A DNA stretch of 37,271 nt. It comes from QALR01 sp900552255. Its GTDB lineage: Bacteria > Bacillota > Clostridia > Oscillospirales > CAG-272. Below are positions 1-7,613 of the stretch, in pieces. The first letter of the stretch is position 1. Every line of letters begins with the position of its first letter. The stretch lies in NCBI GenBank assembly GCA_048526005.1, contig DBFVEH010000019.1:1-37271 (forward strand), read 5' to 3'. The translations under genes and the position numbers were made by a program. Below the pieces are notes generated by a model. That model was not told the origin of the DNA. It was given only the letters and a program-made list of their open reading frames with translations, and ran no database searches.

Positions 1-25
1 ATCATTATACATAGGAGGAAAACCC

Positions 26-2584
26 ATGAAAGAAAAGAAGAGGGGCTTTACGCTGGTAGAGCTCGTCATCGTGATCGCCGTCATTGCGATTCTCGCCGGC
101 GTCATGATCGCCGTGTTCTCCAATGTCGTCAATAAGGCGAACGAATTCGCGAAGCTTCAGGATGAGAAGCAGGCGGAAATGAATCAAAAGCTTGACGACA
201 TTGAGCAGAAGCTGAGCAATCAGAACTGGCTCGGCAGGGAGGATTTCGAGAATGAGCTGGCTCAGCAGATTGCTAAAATAGAGGAAGGCCAAATCGGACA
301 GGCGGAGGTCGAGGCTGCTATTAAGACCGCGATCGAGCAGTATGCCGGAAGCGACACGGCTCTGACCGAGGAACAGGTGCAGGCGATCATCGAGCGCGCG
401 ATGAGCGGACAGCTCACACAGGCACAAGTGGAGACGATTGTCAGAAAGTATACTGCCGAAATTGACGGCGGCGCTTCCGCTTCGCAGATTCAGAAAATTG
501 TCAATGCCGCCATGGCAAATCAGCTGACGGCTCCACAGGTCAGCCAGCTGATGAAAGAGCTGGTAAAGGGAGACTTGACCAATTTGGATACCAAGCTTTC
601 CACGCTTGTCACAGACGTCAAGAATCTTGAAATTAAAATCGACGATTTGAGCGGCAAGATCACTTCGGCGATGAATGATACCGTTACAAGATTGAATACG
701 AGAGTGGGGATCACCGGTGCCAAGACCGTTGTGGAGGCGGTGGCTGCCGCAAAGGAAATCGGCATTGACTTGAACACGCTCGAGATGGGATCCATTGTTT
801 GGGATGAGACCGAGGACAAATTTGTGGATGGCACATCTTCTGTGAATCAGTGGCTGTTTGTTAAGAGCGGAGATACGCTTTCCACTGTTTACAGCAACTA
901 TTTGCAGGGCGCATGGAGCGGCGAGCTTACGACTTCGACCGGGCTTGCCGTCGGTGAGAATCAGGATGTAAATGTCACGGTGGAGACGACGGATGAAAAA
1001 ACGGTAGACGTATATACCAACGGCGGTATATTGACGGTTAACGCACCGAATGCCACGGTCAATCATTACGGCACGGCCATGATGGTCAATGTCAATGCCG
1101 TTGCAAAGGCTTCTTATCATCTGTATGGAAAGATAATCGGCAATATCGTCCTGAAATCAGGCCGTGTCGTCGCGGAGGCCGGTTCTTCTGTCTCTGCTAT
1201 TATTGCGGATACCGCTGATTCCGCAGCGATTCGGATTGAAGTAACCGTGTCGGCGAAGGTCGGTTCTGTTGCGGCAACAGCGGCGGACGTTCTGACAGCA
1301 GAGAACACGACGGTTTCGGCTGCGGCGACCGTAAAGGTGGATACAGCGGTAAGCTTTGATACCATGAATCTGTTTGCCGGAGGTCTCGGCACCAAAGAAA
1401 GCCCATACCTGATTGCAACGGCGGAGCAGCTGGCTTCTATTTTAAGGGGAACTGCATCTGAAAAGATATATTATTCTTTGGTCAATGATATAACGATAAC
1501 CAAATCGATAAGCGAAAATGATGCATGGGGAGATCCTATAAACTCCGGAATGGCACCGTTGGTTTTTGCTTCATTGAATGGCAACGGATATTCTATAAAG
1601 GATGAAAGCGGCGATATTGGTAATCTTATTCCGTATACAAGCAATTCTGAAATTACTGATATAAAGTTTTTTGTATTAAATTCTGTGGTAAATTACGCAC
1701 AATCTATGACTTCTTTTGAAAATGTTATGGTATCTGGAAATATGACAGTTGACCGGAATACAGGCGCCTTTGTTACATATGCGAACGGAAATATATCTTT
1801 TAAAAACTGCCGAAATGAAGCCAATATAACAGGTACGGCTGGTTCCGGAGGATATAACGCTGTGTTTGTGGGTTATGCTTTCCCTAATGGAACTTTGAAT
1901 TTGACTTTTGATAATTGTATAAATGCAGGATCGCTCGTGTGCGGCAAAGCTGCTATGTTTTTGGGGAATAACAGTGCTAATCAGGGAACTGTAAAGATCG
2001 ATATTAAAAACTGTACGAATATTGGCACGATTCGCTCGACATATATAGGAGCGGAATATAAATGGAATCATTATGTGGCGACGGGTGCCCATCTTAACAA
2101 CACGGTTATTTTAGATGGCGTGACCTTAGATAGCGCTACATTGTCCGTTTCACTGTCCGGCGGCTTCTATCAAGGTCCGAATGATACACTGAACATAGTA
2201 AAAAATACAGATAAAACCTTTACATTTACAAAATCGAATGATGTAAACGTGGCATATTATGTGGTTTCTGTTGGCGTGTATACAGGTTTGTTAGATGCGG
2301 ATGGAAATGATGCTGGTACAGATATTTTCTATGCGACCGAACGTATTGATTCCATCGGTGCCGAAAGCTATGTTACAGCGTTAAAGTATTTGTCTTTTGT
2401 TGATGATAGTGATTCCAATGAAACGGTTGCCGACAATAAAGCGATTACAATAGATGGGGTTCAGTATTATTGTATCAGCGGCGAACGGATAACATTAAAA
2501 GGTGCTGTTAAGGCTCCAAGCTTTGTTACTGTTTCGTCTTATGATGCAAATGGCAATCTGATTTCTTCCGCAAGCTTAAATTGA
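26..2584 (+). CDS. Prepilin-type protein fused to coiled coil and beta-helix-like surface domain
   Basis: Predicted secreted or surface protein of 852 aa. The N-terminus is a class III (type IV) prepilin signal: basic residues, then Gly7, then FTLVE, followed by a hydrophobic helix to about residue 30. The prepilin peptidase would cleave after Gly7 and methylate Phe8. Residues ~36-220 are Gln/Glu/Lys/Ala-rich and look like a long coiled coil. Residues ~300-440 are Val/Ala/Thr-rich. At ~452 there is a G-x-G-T-x-x-x-P-Y-x-I motif followed by N-G-N-G-Y, typical of bacterial right-handed beta-helix adhesins. True prepilins are usually 100-200 aa, so this is very long. The start is supported by AGGAGG at 13-18. 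The last ~1,150 bases are visibly more AT-rich than the first ~1,400, which suggests a mosaic origin. The prepilin call is firm; the adhesin role is inference. Confidence 0.85.
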   Translation: MKEKKRGFTLVELVIVIAVIAILAGVMIAVFSNVVNKANEFAKLQDEKQAEMNQKLDDIEQKLSNQNWLGREDFENELAQQIAKIEEGQIGQAEVEAAIKTAIEQYAGSDTALTEEQVQAIIERAMSGQLTQAQVETIVRKYTAEIDGGASASQIQKIVNAAMANQLTAPQVSQLMKELVKGDLTNLDTKLSTLVTDVKNLEIKIDDLSGKITSAMNDTVTRLNTRVGITGAKTVVEAVAAAKEIGIDLNTLEMGSIVWDETEDKFVDGTSSVNQWLFVKSGDTLSTVYSNYLQGAWSGELTTSTGLAVGENQDVNVTVETTDEKTVDVYTNGGILTVNAPNATVNHYGTAMMVNVNAVAKASYHLYGKIIGNIVLKSGRVVAEAGSSVSAIIADTADSAAIRIEVTVSAKVGSVAATAADVLTAENTTVSAAATVKVDTAVSFDTMNLFAGGLGTKESPYLIATAEQLASILRGTASEKIYYSLVNDITITKSISENDAWGDPINSGMAPLVFASLNGNGYSIKDESGDIGNLIPYTSNSEITDIKFFVLNSVVNYAQSMTSFENVMVSGNMTVDRNTGAFVTYANGNISFKNCRNEANITGTAGSGGYNAVFVGYAFPNGTLNLTFDNCINAGSLVCGKAAMFLGNNSANQGTVKIDIKNCTNIGTIRSTYIGAEYKWNHYVATGAHLNNTVILDGVTLDSATLSVSLSGGFYQGPNDTLNIVKNTDKTFTFTKSNDVNVAYYVVSVGVYTGLLDADGNDAGTDIFYATERIDSIGAESYVTALKYLSFVDDSDSNETVADNKAITIDGVQYYCISGERITLKGAVKAPSFVTVSSYDANGNLISSASLN

Positions 2585-2601
2585 ATGAAAGAGGTAAACA
2601 C

Positions 2602-3093
2602 ATGAAACAGAATAATAAGAAAAAAGGCTTTACGCTTGTTGAACTTGTCATCGTGATCGCGGTGATTGCGATTCTTGCGGGCGTTATGATCGCTACCTTC
2701 TCGAATGTGGTGGAAAAGGCAAACGCCTCCAAAGCATTCCAAGAAGCGAAATCGAGAATCGATGCGGCATATATTAACTGCCTGACCGAGGAAAAATCTG
2801 TGGATTATGTTTCGGTTGGAACAGATGGCTCTGTTGTTTTTTATGCAGAGGGAAATGCAGATGTAAAATCGACCGAAGGCGTTTCTTTTTACAAAATTGC
2901 CGAGGTGACAGAAGAGAAAGCGATTGTTGTCAAATTGGGAACCGACGATATTTACCTTTATATGACAACAGACGGATATTCCGTAGTAGAGGGGATTCCG
3001 GAAGGATTTGTCGGAGCGGACAGCGCACTTGACACGTCCAAAGTTGTAGAGGCTATGACTTTTCCATCCGGGGAGAGCACGCCTACTACCTAA
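2602..3093 (+). CDS. Prepilin-type N-terminal cleavage/methylation domain protein
   Basis: Pseudopilin or pilin-like protein of 163 aa. It has a basic N-terminus, Gly9, FTLVE, a hydrophobic helix, and then a mostly beta C-terminal domain of about 130 aa without cysteines. The helix matches that of the preceding 852-aa protein almost residue for residue, so the two share a recent ancestor or assemble together. ATG 2602 is preferred over TTG 2581 because AGAGG lies just upstream of it and TTG 2581 has no ribosome binding site. It begins 17 bases after the previous stop and is followed by two hairpins, so the pair probably forms one transcript. No pilus assembly ATPase, platform protein or peptidase is nearby; the machinery must be encoded elsewhere. 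Confidence 0.88.
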   Translation: MKQNNKKKGFTLVELVIVIAVIAILAGVMIATFSNVVEKANASKAFQEAKSRIDAAYINCLTEEKSVDYVSVGTDGSVVFYAEGNADVKSTEGVSFYKIAEVTEEKAIVVKLGTDDIYLYMTTDGYSVVEGIPEGFVGADSALDTSKVVEAMTFPSGESTPTT

Positions 3094-3159
3094 ACCAGCG
3101 ATAGAAAGCGAAAGCTTTTTATCATAAAGCGTGTTTATCACGCACTCCTAAAGAAATGG

Positions 3160-3195
3160 CGGAAAGGCGCGTTGCGGAGCGCCTTTCCGTCTTAT
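3160..3195 (+). terminator. Hairpin downstream of prepilin pair
   Basis: An 11-bp perfect stem (3160-3170 with 3179-3189) with an 8-nt loop is followed by a T-rich but interrupted tail (TCTTATTAT). It is probably a partial terminator backed up by the stronger one just downstream. Confidence 0.55.
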
Positions 3196-3208
3196 TATAG
3201 AGATGGAA

Positions 3209-3245
3209 ACACCATTCCAACTTTGGAATGGTGTGTTTTTGTTTT
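3209..3245 (+). terminator. Rho-independent terminator
   Basis: An 11-bp perfect stem (3209-3219 with 3224-3234) has a 4-nt loop and is followed by GTTTTTGTTTT. It closes the prepilin transcript and insulates the phage-head cassette that follows. Confidence 0.85.
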
Positions 3246-3291
3246 GGGAGGATGAAATTACGAACAAGTATATGAAATCACCTGAAATAAA

Positions 3292-3303
3292 GAACAAATG
3301 TTC
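3292..3303 (+). promoter_or_regulatory. LexA-like SOS operator
   Basis: The perfect palindrome GAACAAATGTTC fits the GAAC-N4-GTTC core of the Firmicutes LexA (DinR) box. It ends 10 bases before the -35 of the cassette promoter. A second copy of ACAAATGTTC (3321-3330) lies inside the promoter spacer, so a bound repressor could cover both. Damage-inducible control is an inference; no LexA gene is in the window, and a phage-type repressor could bind the same kind of site. Confidence 0.55.
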
Positions 3304-3313
3304 TTGAAATCCG

Positions 3314-3342
3314 TTGACACACAAATGTTCGCATGATATAAT
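3314..3342 (+). promoter_or_regulatory. SigA promoter of the phage-head cassette
   Basis: Perfect -35 TTGACA (3314-3319), 17-bp spacer and perfect -10 TATAAT (3337-3342). It gives a leader of about 40 nt to the start codon at 3389. It is the only convincing promoter seen before the eight-gene cassette. A consensus promoter with repressor-like boxes over it suggests strong expression that is normally held off. Confidence 0.85.
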
Positions 3343-3388
3343 GGCGTCGCAGGGAACAAAAATAAATCGAGAAAGGAGGGCGGTCGCG

Positions 3389-3625
3389 ATGGATGGGATT
3401 TTTGATGAAGCTTTGGGGGATTCGATAGAAAATCCGAGCGATTATCGGGCGATTGCCTATTGTGATCACTGCGGCTTCGCCATTTATACGGCCGAAGAGG
3501 CATTGCTTATCAGGGGAAGCCGCGACATCATCCATGTCGATTGCTGGGAGGAATACGCGTCAGATCATATGTTCGATTTTGCGGTAAAGGTGAACGAGGA
3601 CGACCGTTTTGGTCATGAGCTCTGA
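3389..3625 (+). CDS. Small putative zinc-binding protein, first gene of the phage-head cassette
   Basis: A 78-aa protein I do not recognise. A C-x-x-C-G pair near residue 28 and a later H-x-x-C-W near residue 53 could together hold one zinc, as in treble-clef or zinc-ribbon folds; the rest is acidic. The start at 3389 is chosen because AAAGGAGGG sits 8 bases upstream, whereas the longer reading would begin inside the promoter. Its stop overlaps the next gene by 11 bases, so it is translated with the packaging genes. It could be a packaging-site or terminase accessory factor, or a small regulator; nothing in the sequence decides between these. Confidence 0.7.
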   Translation: MDGIFDEALGDSIENPSDYRAIAYCDHCGFAIYTAEEALLIRGSRDIIHVDCWEEYASDHMFDFAVKVNEDDRFGHEL

Positions 3626-4064
3626 GAAGGGGGTGCGTGCCCAAAAGCAGGAGATTGCGCCGTCTGTTTTCGCAAGAAAGGCGGCGGCCTATTTTCGGAG
3701 TTGCGACAGCGGCACGGCGACGGCGGCGTGCGATATGTGCGAGACGGAATTCGGAGACGCGAAATGCGAAAAGTGCGGCAAAAAGCAGAGGCGTCCCTAT
3801 ACGCTTTCCGGTCTTTGTCTTGCGCTTGGAATCACCAAGCGAAAATTCACAGCCCTCAAAGGCGATCAAAGCTTTGCGGACGCCGTCGAAATGGCGCTTT
3901 TAAAAATTGAGGCGTATATTGAGGAAAACAGCATCGCAGGGCATATCAGCGGGACGCTGGCGCTTGCGATTCTGCGCGAGAATTTCGGCTGGGGCGAGAA
4001 AACGGAATCTGTGGACAGACTCGAGGTCGTGATGTCGGAGGAGGTCGGCTCTCTTGCAAAATGA
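3615..4064 (+). CDS. Terminase small subunit-like protein with zinc-ribbon insertion
   Basis: Likely the DNA-recognition subunit of the phage packaging motor, 149 aa. After a basic start there are two C-x-x-C pairs (near residues 39-42 and 52-55), a probable zinc knuckle not usual in small terminases. Then comes a helix-turn-helix-like stretch (YTLSGLCLALGITKRKF) and a helical part ending in NFGWGEK, a tail typical of small terminase subunits. The main evidence is the fold pattern plus its place directly before the large subunit. ATG 3615 is the assumed start; TTG 3609 and GTG 3633 are possible but have poorer signals. It overlaps both neighbours by 11 bases. Confidence 0.75.
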   Translation: MSSEKGVRAQKQEIAPSVFARKAAAYFRSCDSGTATAACDMCETEFGDAKCEKCGKKQRRPYTLSGLCLALGITKRKFTALKGDQSFADAVEMALLKIEAYIEENSIAGHISGTLALAILRENFGWGEKTESVDRLEVVMSEEVGSLAK

Positions 4065-5382
4065 CGGCTCCTCGCGCCTCATTCTTGACATGAAGCCGTC
4101 GGCCAAGCAGCGGGAATTTTTTCTCTCCGAAGCGAAATTCACCGCATACGGCGGCGCGCGCGGCGGCGGGAAGAGCTTTGCTTTGCGCTATAAGCTGATT
4201 TTATTGTGTCTTGGATATCCGGGGATCCGCGCGCTGCTTGTCAGGCGCAGCTATCCGGAGCTGCGGGAGAATCATATCCGTCCGCTGTGTGCGCTGCTTT
4301 GCGGGAAGCCTGCCGCCGCGGTTTACAGCGAGCGGGACAAAAGCTTTGCGTTCTCCTGCGGCTCTCAGCTTCAGATGGGATATCTTGCGGGGCACGGCGA
4401 CCTGCTCCGCTATCAGGGACAGGAGTACGACGTCATCGCAATCGACGAGGCGACGCAGATCGACGAGCAGATGTTTCAGGCGCTTTCGGCATCTTTACGC
4501 GGCGCGAACCGTTTCCCGAAGCGCATGTATCTCACGTGCAATCCCGGCGGCGTGGGACATGGCTGGGTCAAGCGGCTTTTCATCGACAGGGAATACCGCG
4601 GCGCGGAAAATCCGGCGGATTACCGCTTTATTCCAGCCAGTATATACGACAATGAGGCGCTGATGAGGACAGACCCCGATTATGTGAAGCGGCTCGAGAA
4701 TCTGCCGGAGAGCTTGCGCGCCGCATGGCTTTACGGCAGGTGGGATGTCTTCTCCGGTCAGTTTTTTCCGGAGTTCGACGAACGGCGGCATGTGTGCGAG
4801 CCGGTTTCGCTGCCGTCCTCTGCCGCGTATTACTGCGCGGTGGATTACGGGCTTGACATGCTGGCGGCGCTGTTCATTGCGGTTCTGCCTGACGGGCACG
4901 CTTATGTCTATGACGAAATTTATGAAAGCGATCTCATTGTCAGCGCCGCAGCCGCCAAAATCCGAGAGAAGCTGCCGGAGAGGGCGGTCGTCATCGCGCC
5001 GTCCGATCTTTGGAGCCGGAGCCGTGACAGCGGTCGCTCTGCCGCAGAGCTTTTTGCCGAGGGCGGCGTCTATTTTACCAAAATCGTTCCGGACCGGGTG
5101 AACGGATGGCTTGCGCTCAAGGAGTGGCTTACGGTGTCGGACGGTGCGCCGCGGCTGTGGATTTTCCGTGGCTGCCGCAATCTCATTCGCTGTCTTGCAC
5201 AGCTGATGTATGACGAAAGGCGTCCGAACGACGCCGCTGTCGAACCGCACGAGCTTACGCATGCGCCAGACGCGCTGCGGTATTTCGCATCGTTCCGGCA
5301 GGCGGTGCCGCCGGCGGAGCCGACGCTTCTGCGCGGCCGGAACGGAATCAAGAAAACAGAAAGGAATCGATATGAATTTTAA
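4054..5382 (+). CDS. Phage terminase large subunit
   Basis: ATPase and nuclease that pumps DNA into the procapsid and cuts the concatemer, 442 aa. Walker A GGARGGGKS lies at residues 33-41 and Walker B VIAIDEATQ at about 127-135. The C-terminal RNase H-like nuclease has its expected acidic residues in AVDYG (~262), a central APSD segment and HAPDALRY (~403). Both halves look intact, so the enzyme should be active. The TTG start at 4054 has GGAGGAGG 9 bases upstream; the next ATG (4090) has no ribosome binding site. The stop overlaps the portal gene by 11 bases. Length is normal for the family (about 420-500 aa). Confidence 0.95.
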   Translation: MQNDGSSRLILDMKPSAKQREFFLSEAKFTAYGGARGGGKSFALRYKLILLCLGYPGIRALLVRRSYPELRENHIRPLCALLCGKPAAAVYSERDKSFAFSCGSQLQMGYLAGHGDLLRYQGQEYDVIAIDEATQIDEQMFQALSASLRGANRFPKRMYLTCNPGGVGHGWVKRLFIDREYRGAENPADYRFIPASIYDNEALMRTDPDYVKRLENLPESLRAAWLYGRWDVFSGQFFPEFDERRHVCEPVSLPSSAAYYCAVDYGLDMLAALFIAVLPDGHAYVYDEIYESDLIVSAAAAKIREKLPERAVVIAPSDLWSRSRDSGRSAAELFAEGGVYFTKIVPDRVNGWLALKEWLTVSDGAPRLWIFRGCRNLIRCLAQLMYDERRPNDAAVEPHELTHAPDALRYFASFRQAVPPAEPTLLRGRNGIKKTERNRYEF

Positions 5383-7075
5383 ATTTTGGAAGCATGGCAC
5401 GGAAAACGAGGTGCCCGCATATCACGACGCTTCCGCAAGGGAACGACGGATCGCCGTGCTCCTCGACGCCGCCAAAACGGCAAGGAGCGAGACGGAGGCA
5501 TATTGGCGGAAAATGCGCGCCTATTATGACGGCACGCACGACACGGCAAAGCAGACGGGTGATTTCATGGCCTTGCTCGACCTGCCGTGGATACCGGCGT
5601 CCGTGCCGGACGGATATATGCATGTCGAAGGTCAGATCGAGGCAAGTCCGCCCGATTTTGAATTTTCCGGCAGAGGTGAACACGACGAGGCGAAGGCGGA
5701 TATCCGGGAGCGCGTGGTGCGCTATGTCGTGCAGAACAACGACTTCACAGCGAAAAACGCGGCGAACGAGCGCAGGCTCGGCATCTACGGCAGCGCCGTA
5801 TGGAAGCTTTCCGTCGGCCGCGGGGACGCGGGCGACGCGGAGATCCTGATCGAAAATCCGCCGCCGCAGACGGTTTTTCCCGATCCTGCGGCGACGTGCG
5901 TCGACGACTGTGAATACATCGGCTGTGTCTACCGGATGAGCGTCACACGCGCCGCCCGTATCTTCGCCGCAGATCTCGACCGTCTGGGACTTACGATGGA
6001 GGATATCCTGCGCGAGCGGTCTTATGGACGGAAAAGGGGAGATGGGGCTTCCTTGTTTGAGGGTGACGGCGGTCCGCCGGAAACGGTCGAGATCACGGAA
6101 TGGTGGTTCCGTCAGCCACGGGACGGCGAGGAGGTCTGCGGCCTTTGCGGAGACAATGGCACGGAGGAGGTGGCGTTCCGCTATGAGGCGGGGGATATCG
6201 CGCTTTCGATTCTGATCGAAGGAGTCGAGGTGCGGTATGTGCCGAAGTATTGGACGAAAACCGCGTGCCGGAAATTCCCGTTTGTCATATACGGCAAAAT
6301 TCCGGGAGAAGGTTCGGTTTGGGGCAAAAGCGAAATGGAGCAGATCATTCCGCTCATCGACGCCGCCGACAGACAGCTTGCGTTCGCGCAGCTCAATACG
6401 GCGTTTTTTGCCAACGATATCCTCGTATATGAGGAGAACGCCTTTGCGCCGGACAGCTATCCCGAAAACCGCCCGGGCGCGATATGGAAGCTGCGTCCCG
6501 GCATGTCGGACAAGGTGAAACGGCTGGGCGGCCTTTCCGGCGACAGCGTTTCCCATTATGAGATCGCGGACAGATACCGCGCCATGATGAAGGAGGCGCT
6601 CGGCAACTACGATTTTATGCAGGGAGACAGCTCGACGCAGGTCACGACGGCGACGGGACTTGCCCTGCTCGGCGATTACGCCTCCCGCAGGATGCAGGCG
6701 AAAAACATCTGCAAGCGCGCGGGCTTTGAGCGGCTGTATAGGCTGATCGACTATATGGCGCTCGAGCTTTACGACTCCGACAAAATAAGGGCGATCACGG
6801 ACAGCGACACGGGATATTCCTTTGAGGGGTATCTCGGCACGGTCGGCTATGTGCCGGCACTCGATGTTTCCGTCCATATCGGGGAGGGCGTCGAGAATTC
6901 GCATTCGTTTACGCTTTCCGCTTTGTCGGAGCTTATGGAGACGGAGGTCACGGAGACGAATTATCCGATGGTGCGCGCTTATATTAATGCGCTGGGCATT
7001 CCGGAGCGCGCTTCGCTGACCGCGGCGCTGGACAGCAAATTCGGCGGAAAAACGGAGGAGATGGCGCATGGATGA
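5372..7075 (+). CDS. Phage portal protein (P22-like)
   Basis: A dodecameric portal forms the DNA entry vertex and docks the terminase. This 567-aa protein has the features of P22-type portals: an N-terminal region with YWRKMRAYYDG, a conserved PDPAATCVDD segment near residue 169, repeated aromatic and acidic stretches, and a helical tail with DFMQGDSSTQVTTATG near residue 415. P22 gp1 is longer (about 725 aa) because of its barrel, which seems to be missing here. The start at ATG 5372 has AAAGGA 6-11 bases upstream. It overlaps the terminase gene by 11 bases and the next gene by 8. The position between large terminase and scaffold supports the call. Confidence 0.85.
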   Translation: MNFKFWKHGTENEVPAYHDASARERRIAVLLDAAKTARSETEAYWRKMRAYYDGTHDTAKQTGDFMALLDLPWIPASVPDGYMHVEGQIEASPPDFEFSGRGEHDEAKADIRERVVRYVVQNNDFTAKNAANERRLGIYGSAVWKLSVGRGDAGDAEILIENPPPQTVFPDPAATCVDDCEYIGCVYRMSVTRAARIFAADLDRLGLTMEDILRERSYGRKRGDGASLFEGDGGPPETVEITEWWFRQPRDGEEVCGLCGDNGTEEVAFRYEAGDIALSILIEGVEVRYVPKYWTKTACRKFPFVIYGKIPGEGSVWGKSEMEQIIPLIDAADRQLAFAQLNTAFFANDILVYEENAFAPDSYPENRPGAIWKLRPGMSDKVKRLGGLSGDSVSHYEIADRYRAMMKEALGNYDFMQGDSSTQVTTATGLALLGDYASRRMQAKNICKRAGFERLYRLIDYMALELYDSDKIRAITDSDTGYSFEGYLGTVGYVPALDVSVHIGEGVENSHSFTLSALSELMETEVTETNYPMVRAYINALGIPERASLTAALDSKFGGKTEEMAHG

Positions 7076-7610
7076 TAACATGACAGAGCAGGACAAAGTG
7101 CCCGCCGCCGGTTTGAATGGGGATGGCGGAGGCATGGGATCCGCAGAGAGCGAAAGCGCGCAGGCGCTCACGGATTTAGAGGGAGAAACGCCGCTTTCCT
7201 CCGTTCTCGCCGCACCTGCGGATTCCGACTTGCAAGAGGAGAACGCCGTATCTGCGGATATCTCCTCGGAGAAACCGGTTTCGGAGAGGGAGCTCGACGA
7301 CGCGCGCATCGCGGAGCTTCTTGCCAATCCGATGTTCATCCATTTTGCGCGCGGGCGCAGCGGCGGGATCGAGACGATCTGCCGCGAATTTGAGGACATG
7401 CTGGCGGCGGGAGGGAAAGAGCCCGTTTCCCGCATGGCGGCGCCGGTCGCGGCGAAGATCGTACCCACATCCGCCGCCGCGACGCCGGACGTGGCGCTGA
7501 GCGAACGGCAGCGCGCGATCGCACGTACCGCCGGCATGTCATACCGGGAATATTATGAGCTGATTTCCGAGCTTCCCGGTTCCAATCATCAAAATTATAA
7601 AGGAGAATGA
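7068..7610 (+). CDS. Putative scaffold protein
   Basis: A 180-aa acidic, Ala/Glu/Ser-rich protein with low-complexity N-terminal half and a more basic, helical C-terminus (residues ~145-180: SERQRAIARTAGMSYREYYEL). Scaffolds of dsDNA phages are typically acidic and helical, with a basic capsid-binding end, and are encoded between portal and major capsid protein, exactly this position. There is no protease motif, so shell maturation without a prohead protease (as in P22) is plausible. The call rests on composition and location, not on a conserved motif. The start overlaps the portal stop by 8 bases; the stop is 3 bases before the capsid gene. Confidence 0.6.
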   Translation: MDDNMTEQDKVPAAGLNGDGGGMGSAESESAQALTDLEGETPLSSVLAAPADSDLQEENAVSADISSEKPVSERELDDARIAELLANPMFIHFARGRSGGIETICREFEDMLAAGGKEPVSRMAAPVAAKIVPTSAAATPDVALSERQRAIARTAGMSYREYYELISELPGSNHQNYKGE

Positions 7611-7613
7611 AAA

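Noticed and set aside
5..1120. 371-codon open frame on the minus strand inside the prepilin fusion gene
   Set aside because: Antisense shadow; it has no promoter or family motif, whereas the plus frame has a prepilin signal and AGGAGG.
5348..7537. 729-codon open frame on the minus strand, antisense to the portal and scaffold genes
   Set aside because: It mirrors the codon bias of the portal gene, is Arg-rich without any domain, and has no ribosome site or promoter. The plus-strand genes have recognisable motifs.
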